This document shows, piece by piece, positions 24,601-36,352 of a stretch of 64,000 nt of DNA. The stretch is from NCBI GenBank assembly GCA_012064415.1, contig SSNU01000015.1:62001-126000 (forward strand). The letters run 5' to 3'. The DNA is from Gyrodactylus bullatarudis (lineage: Eukaryota; Platyhelminthes; Monogenea; Gyrodactylidea; Gyrodactylidae). The notes beneath the pieces were generated by a model that made no database searches, was not told the origin of the DNA, and saw only the letters and a program-made list of their open reading frames with translations. The position numbers and the translations under genes were made by a program. How positions within the stretch are numbered: position 1 is the stretch's first letter; each line of letters opens with the position of its first letter.

Positions 24601-27600
24601 AACATGAAAAAATATGACATCATTTCTCAATTTCAGAACGTAATCTCTTCTATTATTTGGTACCATTCCTAGAGGTCCTATTATTATCTAAGATTTATTT
24701 ACATGACAGATAACCATAGATATCATGTCAGATATTTGTATTTGAATGTATTTGAAATTATGGCTGAAAGATAAGAGTAGAAAAACATTTGGGGGCGTTT
24801 TGTATTCAATCTTATTCAATGTAAATGGACTAATATTGAATAGAGAATTAATCAATCATAAATTTGGAGAAATAATATCATAGATTTGTGTAGAAAAATG
24901 GTCAGTTGAGAGCGTTTGTAATAAAAATTCATGCGCAGTTGGCCTCTTTTGTTGTTGTTTATTACAGTATTAAATAATACGATACTAGTAGGGACGATGA
25001 ATTTGTATTTGCTAATTGCGTTGTTTGACGAAATTCAGGATAATTTCTCCTCCACAATCAATGGGTGGGCGGGGTTATGATCTGATCAAAGATTGAGAAC
25101 TACTAAAATGGTTTGAGTCAATGTCATCCACCTCCAGTTGTTAAGCTTTCGTATTCTTGGTTATGACTCAGGAAGCAATGAGGAATCACCTCAAGATGCG
25201 TATCTTTCCTAGTTTGATGTCGGGACCTCGAACGTTTGAATAAATCTTCAAATGTGATCTTCATATATCAACTCGATAGCATGTTATCAGTTTAAGAAAT
25301 CAGAGTACACTTTTCGCCGACAGTCTATACTTTGAATAGAGTTGGGCGATATGAATTTTAGAAAAATTTCGATATTTTAATAAAAAAATCCAGTATGAAA
25401 TCCAGCTTGTGAAACTTATTTTTACTAATTGAAGCAGAAAAAATTCACAAGAAAATGGACATTTTCAAATTTCGAGTTGGCGCCAAATTCTTATTTTTTC
25501 GAACTTTGAGCGAGAAATATTTATTAACTGGGATGAGTGATCAGAATAATACAAAGAAACCTATTAATACTCTTAATTTTATTAACCCCAATTTTTTTGA
25601 CTGACTTTTAAATAAAGAAATCAAAATTCAACTCTCAAATGAAAACATGGGAAATTCCTAGATCAGAAAAGTCCAAAAATATTGAAATTAGGGCTCCAAT
25701 TCAGTGTTTGTAAAACATCCGCATTTTTCTTCATTAATCCAATAGATTCTATTCGGGCTCTTGATGAAAAAAATGAGATTAATTTTAAAAAGCATAGATT
25801 CCCAATTCCAATTCGACTAGTTCTACACTACCAGAACATCAATACTTTTAAATTCATGTCTCAAGAGAGTTTATATATTTCCCTCTTTTTTTGAAAGCAA
25901 TGTAATGTTCCAGAAAGAAGGCACTAATCTATTTCTGTACAGATCCATTAGAGGCTGGCAAAACAGGGAGAAGAGAGCAAAATCATTCATTTTTTCTTTA
26001 TCTCCACTAAATCACAAAAAGAGGAAATATTCTAGATCATGAATCATGATGTATGTATTTTACCTGTTCTATCAGGGATTCTTTAGAATTAGGGTAGAAG
26101 GACACAACCAACGATAATTAGGAATGATAATGCAACAATAATAATCAGAAACCAAAGAGATTATAGATTTTCCTGTACATGACAAAAATTGAAATAAATT
26201 GAATTTGCGATTACAAGGTTATTTCGAATTGTAGATTTCTTAAATGTCAGTTAAGAGTCTTTTAAACCTTTTCAAGTCTCAAATAATTATTTTTTCATCA
26301 CCAAAAATGAAAGAATTTTAACTATACCAAAGTAATTTCGCTGATTTCGAATCTGACCTCGGTTTGGACTTTTTTCGGCTCTTCTAAACTATGAACAATT
26401 GTTCCACCAGTGGAACTCAGCACTTTCTCCAGCGATAATTTCAATTGAAATCTTTTTTCGTCCATCCTTAGAAAGGACATTTATTTAGCTACAAAAATAT
26501 GTATAATTCAGAAAGATAATTACTTAAAGCAGGGTTATTTTTTGAAAACCTATTTGTTGAGGCCTTAGAGTTCTAACTATGATATCATAGAATTTACTAT
26601 CTCATTACTGCTAGAAAAGACTGCATAGTATTAAGATTTTACGCTAAAATAAAAGGCTTTAGATAATTCTTCAGTAGAAAGATGTTTAAGCTTGATCCCA
26701 TGTTTTTTCGAGACAATTTCGAAGATGGGATTTCAATTTTTCTTTTCATTGAATATCATGTTTAATAGGCTTGTAAATCGAGGAACTGTAATTGGGGTAA
26801 GACAAAGAACCTGAAAAGATGTATAATATTGAAAGATTGAGTTGTTTATATTGGTAACAGGTTCTATCTCGAAGTTTATCCAAGAATTTGCTCACATTTA
26901 TTACTGCAACAACAATAGATCTAATCAACTGAATCAATCTCAAGATATGAAAAACAGAAAAGATGGCTTGACACTTTTTCCAAGATGGAAATATTTTGTT
27001 AAACTTTCCACATAAACTCGAAATCCGGTTAAATTTGAAATCTTTGGTAACCCTCAAATTATTAAGTTATTAGGAAAATACAAAAAATAGCAGGAATGTT
27101 TTTGCTCGATACAGATGCCAATTTCATAGGAAAAATTGTAAATTGATTAGTGTCCCACAAGTCGTTTCCAAGGCATCAGACAAATTGATGATTTCAAATT
27201 TGAGAAAGTTAACCACATTAGTGGTGCCATGGGAAACAGCATACATAAAAATTTTGAAATGTTGTGGAATAAAATAAATTATTTCTTTGAAAATTACCAG
27301 ATAAATAATAATGCCTCGCCATGAGAATTTATGGCCAAAAATTCTGCAATCCCCTGCGGATTTAATGGAGGATTTTTGTTTATTTGAAGAAAAACACCAA
27401 GGAATAATTTGAACTTTAAAAAATAGTTTTCTTCTCTTGTTTTTGAAATTTCTTCATATCAACTAGTCACTCCCTTGAGTTGACAGCAAATATTCTCCAA
27501 GTCTTTAGAATATCAAAGAGTACACTGAGTTTATGTAGTTCCAAAATATACCTCTAATTTATTTATTCGACCCAGCAAGTAGAAATCAGATAGGAAATTT

Positions 27601-28646
27601 TGATTTATATCTAAACAGAGATTTATATAATAAAATTTTTGGCAGATAAATTCAGATAAATGTCTAAACCATGTGAGATTGAGAACTCTATGATTTGACG
27701 TAAAACTTGGTATAGAAAGACTTTAATTTGTCGAAATATAAGAGCCCAGAGAGTCACTGTTCATCTTGTATGACACCACCTACACACTGATTTTCTAACA
27801 TTTGAGAAGACAATCAACTAGGATCTCAACACACTTTTACTAATAGTCTAAAAACTAGTCTTTATTTTCCACATTGTTGTTGGATAAAATGAGAATCATT
27901 ATTTTTCCCTATGAATTTTCGAGAATTGGAGGATGTAAACAAATTGAAAAATGAAAAAATCAATATGACTTGAAATTAACCAAATGTCAAATGGAGGACA
28001 AGTTATGCTTCTCTGCAAATCTCTCCTTTGAACGAAGAAGGATGATGAATTTCAAGATGAAAGCAGACATGGAAAAGAACATTCCACTTTGAGACTCATC
28101 CCATTCAGGATTGAGCCTACTACTTTGGCTTGATTTTTTAATTTTCGTTTAGCCATTCATGTCGTTATTGCATATTAAAATAACTTAATTCATTACCCAA
28201 ATAAAGAGGAGGGATATTAAAAGAAACGCATTTCCTCTTACGATGCATGTTAGAAAAATCTTCAAAATGTCTGGAAACAGGCCAAACAGATCAAATGTAA
28301 AGTTGATTGATTTGAAATTTTTCATCAAGAATTCAAAGAAATATACGAGGATTTTTCAAATTTTGATTTAGCGCCAAAAACCACATATTTAAAATCGACA
28401 ATGTGTTGAATCTAAATTTGAAAAATGACCAAATTAATTTTTTCAGATTTTTTTTCTAATTTTTAAAAGAAAAGTCAGTTTGAAAAGATATTGAAACTGT
28501 TGAAAGGAATTCAATGAAATACTCACTCGTATCAAGAAAGTAATTCCACGGATAAAGTCTGCCCTGGTACGGTCCAAGTTTGATGGCAACATTGGCTCAT
28601 TTGTCATTGGATTGTAGTCCTTCGATTTGCGTGTAATCTTTTCCAT
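6619..28646 (-). CDS. NOS1AP: NOS1AP/CAPON-like PTB-domain adaptor, 5' five exons
   Basis: Five minus-strand exons join in frame: 28527-28646 (start codon, 40 codons), 20651-20722 (24), 7707-7799 (31), 6789-6841 (17 plus 2 nt) and 6619-6727. Splice sites are GT-AG. The first four exons keep phase 0 and the split AA|G codon matches between the last two. The product has an N-terminal extension, then PTB-domain strands: GITFLIR|FVGRLEI, then [16 protein letters not shown], then a lysine-rich strand ending [14 protein letters not shown], then [19 protein letters not shown] and [15 protein letters not shown]. Known CAPON proteins carry very similar blocks ([34 protein letters not shown]). In that family the PTB domain binds membrane and signalling partners and the C-terminus binds neuronal NOS. 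The distal PTB and C-terminal exons are not in the window. Introns 1 and 2 (about 7.8 and 12.9 kb) are full of transposons. Confidence 0.85.
8412..10055. mobile_element. 1.6-kb foldback element with long inverted arms
   Basis: The right arm 9527-10055 (about 530 bp) is the near-exact reverse complement of the left arm 8412-9450 once a 492-bp insertion in the left arm is removed. The unpaired centre is only about 76 bp (9451-9526). There is no coding capacity and I saw no target duplication at the outer ends. It lies inside intron 2 of the NOS1AP-like gene. Confidence 0.85.
8671..9162. mobile_element. hAT-like MITE inserted in the foldback element
   Basis: The insertion begins AGAGCTGC and ends GCAGCTCT, short terminal inverted repeats. 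It is flanked by direct copies of AAAGATAACT (8661-8670 and 9163-9172). The opposite arm of the host foldback element retains the uninterrupted site with one copy, which proves insertion. An 8-10 bp target duplication and short TIRs fit the hAT superfamily. No open reading frame. Confidence 0.75.
10956..11120 (+). pseudogene. hAT transposase C-terminal dimerisation fragment
   Basis: The frame ends at a TGA (11118-11120) and encodes about 55 residues including [19 protein letters not shown], then a segment ending CTVNEKIF. The SxPSERxFS motif followed by a K/R-rich turn and a terminal N is typical of the hAT C-terminal (hATC) dimerisation region. A stop codon lies just upstream (10941-10943) and no N-terminal BED finger or catalytic core precedes it, so this is a remnant. 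It sits just inside the left terminal repeat of the 10889-12679 element and reads inward. Confidence 0.75.
11193..11813 (+). pseudogene. captured multi-exon gene fragment with in-frame stop
   Basis: Four exons join in phase 0 with GT-AG introns of 57, 52 and 59 nt: 11193-11282, 11340-11558, 11611-11709 and 11769-11813 (TGA), followed by AATAAA at 11860. The deduced product is hydrophilic and acidic, including [18 protein letters not shown] and ENKENMP, and ends in a basic tail. A TAG at 11472-11474 interrupts the second exon, yet the frame is otherwise open through three introns and about 120 further codons. No start codon is seen; the 5' part is missing. It lies wholly inside the hAT element, so I infer a host gene 3' end captured by the transposon. 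The parent gene is not recognised. Confidence 0.6.
12067..12470. mobile_element. MITE of a family dispersed through the window
   Basis: Terminal inverted repeats of about 90 bp: the left end starts TTGACATGAAGAAGAGAATT and the right end is its complement ending CTTCTTCATGTCAA. No coding capacity. The same end sequence recurs as degenerate copies near 171, 862, 10158, 10499, 19430, 20930, 22196, 24474, 27455, 47700 and 57345, so this is an abundant family. It is nested inside the hAT element at 10889-12679. Confidence 0.65.
13432..14646 (+). mobile_element. degenerate Penelope-like retroelement (RT and GIY-YIG)
   Basis: The first part (13432-13640) reads [17 protein letters not shown], a reverse transcriptase motif of the Penelope type. 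The next piece, in a shifted frame (about 13640-13787), includes [19 protein letters not shown], also typical of Penelope RTs. After a palindromic insertion (13788-13999) the frame resumes at DGSIL and runs to 14646, where [18 protein letters not shown] matches the GIY-YIG endonuclease (here SHIGRT). The element is 5' truncated, frameshifted near 13600, lacks a clean YxDD box (YSDE instead) and is not active. It sits inside intron 2 of the NOS1AP-like gene on the opposite strand. Confidence 0.8.
13788..13999 (-). mobile_element. palindromic insertion with hammerhead-like core
   Basis: Arms of about 82 bases (13782-13863 and 13887-13969) form a near-perfect hairpin with a 23-base centre. The insertion is flanked by a 17-bp direct repeat AGGATGGGTCAATTTTA (13771-13787 and 14000-14016), proving it split the Penelope open reading frame. 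On the minus strand it reads CTGAAGA, then a pairable segment (GGCG..GUG with CAC..CGUC), then CGAAACG, the order of a hammerhead ribozyme core (CUGANGA, stem II, GAAA). Penelope elements are known to carry hammerheads in their terminal repeats, so this is probably an inverted pair of such ends. Confidence 0.65.
14647..15840. other. intron DNA, nothing recognised
   Basis: AT-rich, no supported exon. The first about 130 bases may be the 3' tail of the Penelope-like copy. Confidence 0.4.
15877..16156 (+). repeat. direct repeat, copy A
   Basis: About 280 bp that recur almost identically at 17858-18148. Both copies end GCCATAATAATTGATCGA. Copy B has a small insertion near its start. No terminal inverted repeats were seen; nature of the repeat unknown. 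Confidence 0.75.
16846..17118 (+). mobile_element. palindromic element with hammerhead ribozyme core
   Basis: Two arms of about 119 bases (16846-16964 and 16999-17118) are reverse complements around a 34-base centre. At the start of the right arm the plus strand reads CTGACGA (16992-16998), GTCC-TAACAA-GGAC (stem II, 16999-17012), GAAAC (17013-17017), GCGTC (17018-17022): a complete hammerhead catalytic core with a perfect 4-bp stem II. The following TACATC can pair with GGTGTA just before the core, the stem I expected in a tandem arrangement. The centre also carries GGTTCGAATCC, a match to a tRNA-type B box. The inverted rather than tandem layout means cis cleavage may not occur here. Confidence 0.75.
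16988..17026 (+). ncRNA. hammerhead ribozyme core motif
   Basis: Core order CUGANGA, stem II with a six-base loop, GAAAC, then GCGUC with the cleavage position expected after GUC. It resembles the hammerheads of schistosome satellite repeats and Penelope-like terminal repeats, where GACGAGUCC..GGACGAAACGCG is typical. Only the catalytic strand is certain; activity is not shown. Confidence 0.65.
17858..18148 (+). repeat. direct repeat, copy B
   Basis: Second copy of the repeat at 15877-16156. Its 3' end abuts and supplies the final codons and stop of the minus-strand reading frame at 18128-18460, so it probably inserted into that coding sequence. Confidence 0.75.
18128..18460 (-). pseudogene. 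coding fragment of unknown gene, cut by a repeat
   Basis: A 110-residue frame, Ser/Thr/Asn/Gln/Glu-rich (for example [17 protein letters not shown]), open in the same frame about 16 codons upstream of the Met. The last codons (INYYG and stop) lie in repeat copy B, so the natural C-terminus was lost. Composition is like a disordered region of a regulatory protein. It lies in intron 2 of the NOS1AP-like gene on the same strand but is not needed for that gene's phase-0 splicing, so it is more likely a gene fragment than a coding exon of it. Function unknown. Confidence 0.4.
18720..20640. other. intron DNA, repeat fragments only
   Basis: AT-rich sequence between the 18.1-kb fragment and exon 2 of the NOS1AP-like gene. 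A degenerate end of the dispersed MITE family lies near 19427-19462. No exon or RNA gene recognised. Confidence 0.4.
20930..23280. other. intron 1 DNA, repeat fragments
   Basis: Holds MITE-family ends near 20930-20955 and 22196-22230, and a TTAA plus GCCCTTCATGTCC end at about 22016 that resembles the piggyBac-like MITE terminus without a recognisable partner. No exon found. Confidence 0.4.
23284..23450 (+). repeat. tRNA-derived SINE
   Basis: The head (23284-23370, 87 bases) folds as a tRNA-like acceptor stem (GCCTGGT with ACCGGGC). It has an A-box-like TGGCGCAGTGGT, a 5-bp variable-arm-like stem GGACC/GGTCC and a B box GGTTCAAACTC. No sound anticodon stem is present, so it is not a functional tRNA gene. 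An unrelated tail of about 70 bases ends in a short A run (about 23444-23450). This is the build of a tRNA-derived SINE. Clear target duplications were not seen. Confidence 0.6.
23460..26385. other. intron 1 DNA, nothing recognised
   Basis: AT-rich; a MITE-family end near 24474. No supported exons on either strand. Confidence 0.4.
26390..26580 (-). repeat. partial piggyBac-like MITE copy
   Basis: Reverse-orientation homology to the inner right half of the element at 2581-3080, including GTTCCACCAGTGGAA and the following CGATAATTT motif. The terminal repeat and TTAA are not preserved, so it is a degraded copy. Confidence 0.55.
26585..28526. other. intron 1 DNA near exon 1
   Basis: No supported gene. 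An open frame on the minus strand at 26746-27057 has no family resemblance and is likely chance. Confidence 0.35.
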
Positions 28647-29960
28647 CTCAAGGGGTTGATATCAATCACATTAATTCACTAGAGGCATCTACTCAGTTTA
28701 ACAAGTCAATGATACTCAAAGCAAATCAACTTATTTAATTTCACATCTGATTTGAATGAATTCCTATTGGCTCTTCACTTGGATGCTTTGATCTGATTGG
28801 CTAATTTGACAAATTCTTATTACAATGTACAGTATTATTACGTATGATGAAATTGGGCATTAAAGACACATGCCATATATACGACGTATGTAATGCATTG
28901 GCGAGGTAATTACTTTAAATATTCATCTCAACACTGTTTGCATTACACATTCGTTTAACACCCAGACAGGAGATAATCTTCTAATTCAATCTTCTCATAA
29001 TCTTTGCTGTGTTCTCAAGGAAATTATTCAATCAGTCTGTAATTTGTCTCAAAAAATCTCTAGGATACATATTGAAAACTAGCTTAGTTGAGGAACCTTT
29101 TTTAATTTTTTCGATATTTTGCTTTAATATGAATATTATCATTGATTGTCGTACAATATTCATAAAAAAAGAATAATAATAACCTATTAATACTTTTAAC
29201 TTAGAGGATGAAGAGTTGAAAATCAAGTTTTTCTCAATAAATCATAATAAAGATGTCAATGGACAAGAGATTTTATTACAACTATTAACATTTGTTGGTA
29301 GAATATTGAGTAAAATCCTGTTCCACTAAAATAAATATAATAATTTTTGTAATCTACTTTAAAGTAGATACACATTTATAATGAATAATAATATACTTTG
29401 ATTTGTGATTTTCTTTACATTTGCTCCTCCCAATTTTATTTCCTAAGAATAAAGTGATAAAATTTCAAATTAAATTCCCAGCTCATTCGTAGTGCAGCAT
29501 GTTAGCCTATATCTCCTCCCAATGTTCATGTCCTACATATTTCATGATATGTATGTGTGAGAGAAGAGATTATTAGGGTGGAACTTGCTTGGAATTTTTA
29601 ATTTTCTCTCAAAATAATCAATTTCTCCAATACTCAACAAACACAAACACTCTTTTTTAACTTGAATAATGCAGAGTTAATTTTCCAAAGGTGGTATTGC
29701 CCTTATTCTCGCTAAATCCTGCAATTGCAATTATTATATTTTTAAGCTAAAGCGGAAAATAGTTGAGATTATAGATTATTACGCAATCAAACAATAAACA
29801 TTAGCATCACCAGAGTGATCCTAAAATACTTCAATGATCTTTGCAAAGCCAAGGTTGTCATAGTAACAACAATGTTTATTTGGGTAACTATAGTGATAGC
29901 TAAAGGAATGTGACACTAGTCGAGAGAAAAAAGGGAGACACAAGAGATTCGAGAGTAAAT
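28647..29960. other. intergenic between NOS1AP-like 5' end and tubulin 3' end
   Basis: Presumed promoter and 5' UTR region of the minus-strand NOS1AP-like gene, plus flank. No specific regulatory motif can be defended by eye. No exon found. Confidence 0.35.
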
Positions 29961-29963
29961 GTT

Positions 29964-29970
29964 TCTTTAT
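29964..29970 (-). terminator. polyadenylation signal of alpha-tubulin
   Basis: AATAAAG on the minus strand about 90 bases after the tubulin stop codon. Confidence 0.6.
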
Positions 29971-30061
29971 TATTTTAGTAATTACGATGATTAGGTTATT
30001 TTTTTTGAGTCAGTAACATGATTGCATAAGACAGAAATTTAGGCTAGACTGGTTGCGGGGC

Positions 30062-31477
<1,416 letters not shown>

Positions 31478-32578
31478 AGTTCTTCAATCTTTTGATAGAT
31501 AGAGAGTAATGAAAAAAATTGTTAGTCTCATCAAGTTTATGAAGTTTACATTACTCTGATTGGTTGAAATTCGTCCAATAAATGAATTAGCATATACGAT
31601 GTATACTGGGTGTGTGTAGAGATGGTATGATATGGGCTTTAATATATCGTATATGAATAAAAATGACTAATATAGTGTAGTGTAGTCACATACACACAAA
31701 CAAAAACACTTTAGGATGATTTGAAATTTCTCCATTGGAAACCCCTCGTGTACGTATTAGTTTAGGAAATTATTGTTAGTAACCTTATGGAATTTAGTTC
31801 CCATTACAGTATATTATTCCTCTCTGTGTGTCTCAACATAAAAATGCATTCAACAAGAAGTTTATTTCTATATTTTATGATCAACATTAGAATTGTATTT
31901 AATCTATTGAATTGCTACTCTATAATGTCTTCAATCATTGATTTGAGAGAAATTTAAACTAAATTAGGGACAGAGTAACTCGCCGAGATATATATTCAAT
32001 AAGTAGAAGAACTAATTAGTCTATTATTTTGTTCTTATTCATGCTGATACATACTGTATTGAATGAAAAATCTCAAGGATAAAACTAATTTGGATGATTC
32101 ATTAGAGAGAATTTATTTTGGAATCATATGCTGATTCATGAATAGAACTGTGTACGTGAGAAATTAACATTTTTGATAGAGTAATATACCGAGAAATAAA
32201 TCGATCTCGAAAGTAAATACATAAAGTAAACTATGTAACACAAAGTTTAGCTGATATGTAGTAAATAAGATTTTAAATTAAAACTGGAAGTAGGAGTAGA
32301 AGATTTTGTTGAAACAATTATTCAAGTTAGCATATTTCAATCTTGGTGAGAACAAAAGTCGAAAATATAGCTAAAAAATCTACATGTATCGATACAAAAA
32401 TTTTAACTCTAATTTATCAACTAGATAATATCTTAATCTGATTTAGTAAATCACTAAATTTTCAAAAAATTATTTTTGATAAGCGCAAACTAGTAATAAT
32501 TTAAACAAAGAATTTTTAATCCAATTCTTGTTATAATTCATTTGGTTATTTGTAAATTAGTATTCAGTACGAATTTAA
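31478..32578. promoter_or_regulatory. shared upstream region of tubulin (-) and HHAT-like gene (+)
   Basis: About 1.1 kb between divergent start codons. It is AT-rich with several TATA-like strings, none of which can be singled out. No exon or repeat recognised. Confidence 0.35.
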
Positions 32579-34862
32579 ATGTCTATATATACTAAACTCC
32601 CCAAATGGGAGTTTAATAGCTATTTCCTCTCTGTTTTTGTATTATTTATATACTTCTCTTATAAAGTGTATGACAGTACGCTAAATTTACACCTAGATAA
32701 ACCTGCCTTGATTGAACTGACAATGCTTAAAGAAAATTTCCTTGGATTTGAAGTAAGCCCTAATTACTATTGAGAAATAGGAAACTGCTAATTCTCATTG
32801 GAATGCAGCTATTGATAGTACAATGTTTCTCAAATATCAACTTATGTTTCTCATACTATCTTACGCTCTACACTCGACGTCATTATTTAAATCTGTTGGA
32901 TGCAAGAAAGAAATTCTAATGGTACTAGCCATAATCACAAACAGTTTATTTTTCACTATCCTAGTTCCAATTATTTGTATCCTCATGTGCTTTTTATTTA
33001 CAATCCTAACATTCCTGCCAAAAAAGTCAAAGTATTATGTAATTCTTTTTGGATTTTTGTATTACTATCTATTTGATCGTTATGTTGCATCGAGTTTTTT
33101 AGACACGCAAAGGAAATTTCTCGCCCATCATGATAGCATTTACGTTGAAAAGATTATCATGTTATCTTATCCTCTAATATTTCTCACTATTATTCGTTGT
33201 ATTATGATGGCGATGGAACGTCTTAGTGAGAAAAGTCTCACTCCCATTTCCCTCCGAGAATATATTGTTGATAATATTCTCTATTTAATGTGGCCATACA
33301 ATGTTTTTTGTGGGCCTTTAATAATGTACAGTGATTGGTGTGCACGCAACAGAAACATCACCCCTAAAGGATGTATAACAAAGAGGTTCTTATCACTTCC
33401 TTCGTTAACATTTCGTTTTGCCAGATTGGTTGTTTGGTTCTACTTTTGGCGAATTACAATGACATATTTGTATCCAAACTTAAACATTGTCTACTCAAAT
33501 TTAAATCAACCCCCGGATGTCTTCTCCAAGGTGAACGAAACTTTCTCAGCTATCAAGTTTGAAGATCATTTCAAGGATAAATCTGTGATTGCCTTATCAT
33601 TTAGTCTCTACCTAATTGGAATGACATTCTACTTTGCCTATCTCGTCATTTATGGTATGGCCAGATGGCTTAACGATACCCATGATTTTATAACAAGATA
33701 CAACATGATTCCTGGGGAATACGATCAGTTGATTCCAGATGGTCCTAGATGTATTTCACACGTTTTCCTCTACTCTGAGATGTGGCAGTAAGTCGATGAA
33801 CTTGTCTTAAAATTACCTTCTAGAAAATTCGATGTTGGCCTATACAACTTTGTGAAATTGTAAGTTCTTTCAAATAGTGAATTTGAAATTTAATTTTTAT
33901 CCAATATTGATTATTTATAAAATTGTTCTATCATTCACTAACTGTCATAACAATAATGAATGTAGTAATTTTGTTGATACAAAAATGAATGAATCATTCA
34001 TCTCACTATACGATAACCACTACTACTAGTCTCATTCAAAGAGAATAACAGAATTTGAAAATTTCACTTTCATCCACAGGCACATATACTTGCCCTTTAT
34101 TTATGGGGACGGACAGGTTAGAAAGAGATTCTACGCTATCGATACTGCTGACAAGGAAACATTGTCCAATAGATATTTGAGATTAAGAAAAGCTATTGCT
34201 GCTCTCCTGACATTCTCATCGATTCTCATTTATCACTCAATTAGCTGGAAAACAAGTAATATATTCATTCTACATTTACTCATTTTTTCTTCAGTGATCT
34301 GGCTTGTTGTCAATATGGTTCAGATAATCTTAGAGAAGCTAATCATTCACCTCTACATGAATACATCAGTTGGAGAGAAAGCTGTGAGTTTTCTTTTTAT
34401 TTAACTTTTACTGGAGAAAAGAGGTTGAAGAGTAATGAATGATGAGAACTATAAAATTTTTCTCTTAAATTCTCACATGAGTCAGTTAAGTCTTGAAAAT
34501 AAAAGAAAAGATTAAAATCGATGAAACCATTTTTAGCGATATCATCTTTCGCCAAGAAATATTCGTAGACTTTCTGCTGTACTTATGACTCTGAGTGGAA
34601 TTATAAGTCATTTGAGTGCAATGTTCTTTATCATTGGATTTACGCACGGGAAATGGGTTACTGTTATTGCATTACACAATCCAGGTAAGTTAATGGTTAT
34701 TCCATTATTGATTTAATTTTTAATATAACCTATTTTCTAGAAATCATAATACCCGTTCTTATGGTTATGTATATGGTGGTTCAGATATCTATTGACAGTC
34801 GAAAATATTCTGGAATAGAATATTCAGCTCTTGTCAACTCAAATATTAAACAAAAAACATAA
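32579..34862 (+). CDS. HHAT: hedgehog acyltransferase-like MBOAT protein
   Basis: Six exons join in frame: 32579-32752, 32781-33787, 33824-33859, 34080-34383, 34537-34684 and 34741-34862, giving about 596 aa (vertebrate HHAT is near 490). The family palmitoylates the N-terminal cysteine of Hedgehog ligands in the ER membrane. Seen: N-terminal KLPKWEFNSYF and a first membrane segment, many hydrophobic helices, YLMWPYNVFCGPLIMYSDW in the mid region, then EMWQKFDVGLYNF with the conserved aspartate, and LIYHSISW with the conserved MBOAT histidine (HHATL proteins lack that histidine). The first intron would be only 28 nt and is required to join the two frames; the second is 36 nt. AATAAA follows at about 34870. 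Porcupine is less likely because the FDVGL block is HHAT-like. Confidence 0.82.
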
Positions 34863-34995
34863 CATGCATCAATAAATCTATTTTTTTCATGTTGATCTCA
34901 TCTGAATGTTTACATTCTCGTATTACCGCAAATCTGAATATAAAAAAATGTAGAAAATACTGAAAGTTTATTGTTCGAATTGATAAAATATTCAA

Positions 34996-35529
34996 ATGAC
35001 TTTGAGTAATTATGACTATTTGCCTGATAGTTCCAAGGACGAAAGTATCTCATACCCCCTGAGTGTTACATATTGTAAAATATGCACAATGCCGATTGAA
35101 TATTGTGAATATTCTGAAAATTCAGAAGCTTGTCGAAATTGGTTGAAAGAAACTCTGCCAGAAGTTTTTGAAGGCTTAGGAATTGAGAAGGAAGACGGCG
35201 ATAAATCTGAAACTAAAAAGCAAAAGAGAGGGGGTAAAGTTGGAGGTTCAAGTTCCAAAGCAGCTGTTAATTTAAAAAAAGAGATTATCATAAGTAAAAA
35301 GAGTCGTGGAAATAAAAGCTTCATTACAACTATTGTTGGTCTTAAGACCTGTGAGATTAATCCAAAAGACGCTTCAAAATATATCAAATCCAGTCTCAAT
35401 TGTGGTTGTTCTATTGTCGAAGATGTTCTATCAGTACAGGGAAATTTCGTTGATGAAGTGAGGGATTTGATTGTCAAAAAGTTCCAAATATCTCCTGACC
35501 TTATAACAATTTCCACTTCGAATAAATAA
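34996..35529 (+). CDS. DENR: density-regulated protein DENR
   Basis: Single exon, 177 aa (human 198). DENR pairs with MCTS1 on the 40S ribosome and promotes re-initiation and recycling of tRNA after short upstream frames. Seen: the N-terminal zinc-binding region with YCKICTMPIEYCEYS and a downstream Cys, a lysine-rich linker (KKQKRGGKVGG), and a C-terminal SUI1/eIF1 domain with GNKSFITTIVGLKTCEINPK and NCGCSIVEDVLSVQGNFVDE. The stop codon overlaps an AATAAA. It follows the HHAT-like gene in the same direction by 133 bases. Confidence 0.93.
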   Translation: MTLSNYDYLPDSSKDESISYPLSVTYCKICTMPIEYCEYSENSEACRNWLKETLPEVFEGLGIEKEDGDKSETKKQKRGGKVGGSSSKAAVNLKKEIIISKKSRGNKSFITTIVGLKTCEINPKDASKYIKSSLNCGCSIVEDVLSVQGNFVDEVRDLIVKKFQISPDLITISTSNK

Positions 35530-35539
35530 ATTTTTATAT

Positions 35540-36352
35540 TCCTTGATAATTCTGTTTTCAAGATTTTAAATTTAGAGTTTAAATAGCATTTGGAAATTCC
35601 AATTCTGTGTCCAAAATTTTTAGTTGAAAATGCTGTACTTGGCCTGTAGTAGAACAATTTTGTCTCATTTTTTTGATTTGTTCCCAAATGAAGACAAAAC
35701 AGAAAATACTTATTTTGCAGATCGAGATAATCTGTAAAAGATTATTACAGTGGTTATTAACACCTTCGAACCCATAAAAAAGCAGTGATCGCCTAAAATA
35801 GTTGATTAAGAGGCCGTATACGACCTCTGAGATCATGGGGGTTAATAAGGACCTTGAATATGACTTAGCCTTGAAAAATTCGAATAAAGAACAGCACAAA
35901 AATACTACATTATTGGGCACAACCTTCAATTTCAAAATGGCCCTGTTTTACTCAAAATTTTTTAAAATCTTATAGCTAACAACTCTTCTGATATTATCAG
36001 ACTTGGAGGTCGGCAAAATGCTGATGCTTATATCTGATATCAGGCTGTCAAATTAATAGTGATATCCGATATAAAATTTTGAACAGAGTGGTACTGTATT
36101 GCACAGTTTTTCAATGAAAAATAGTATGATGAATTTGTATGCTGTTGGACGTAAATAATATTTCACAAATTTTATTAAATTATTGAATGAATTTTTGGCT
36201 CGTAATTCTAATTAATTATCGGATATTATCCAAAGTTATCTGTTACCACTATTATATCAAATTAATTATTATTTTCAAAAAGTTGAACACCAAAAATAGA
36301 ATTAAATTCTGTTATTTGTTTGACTACTTACAAATAAAACGTTTGAACTTAA
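35540..36352. other. intergenic, nothing recognised
   Basis: About 0.8 kb. An open frame on the minus strand (35579-35935) has no family resemblance. GAGGCCGTATACGACCTC at 35811-35828 is a short palindrome. Confidence 0.4.

Noticed and set aside
26746..27057. 103-residue minus-strand open frame in intron 1
   Set aside because: No recognisable motif and no supporting signals; likely chance.
35579..35935. 118-residue minus-strand open frame
   Set aside because: No family resemblance, no splice partners and composition typical of AT-rich chance frames; lies downstream of DENR.
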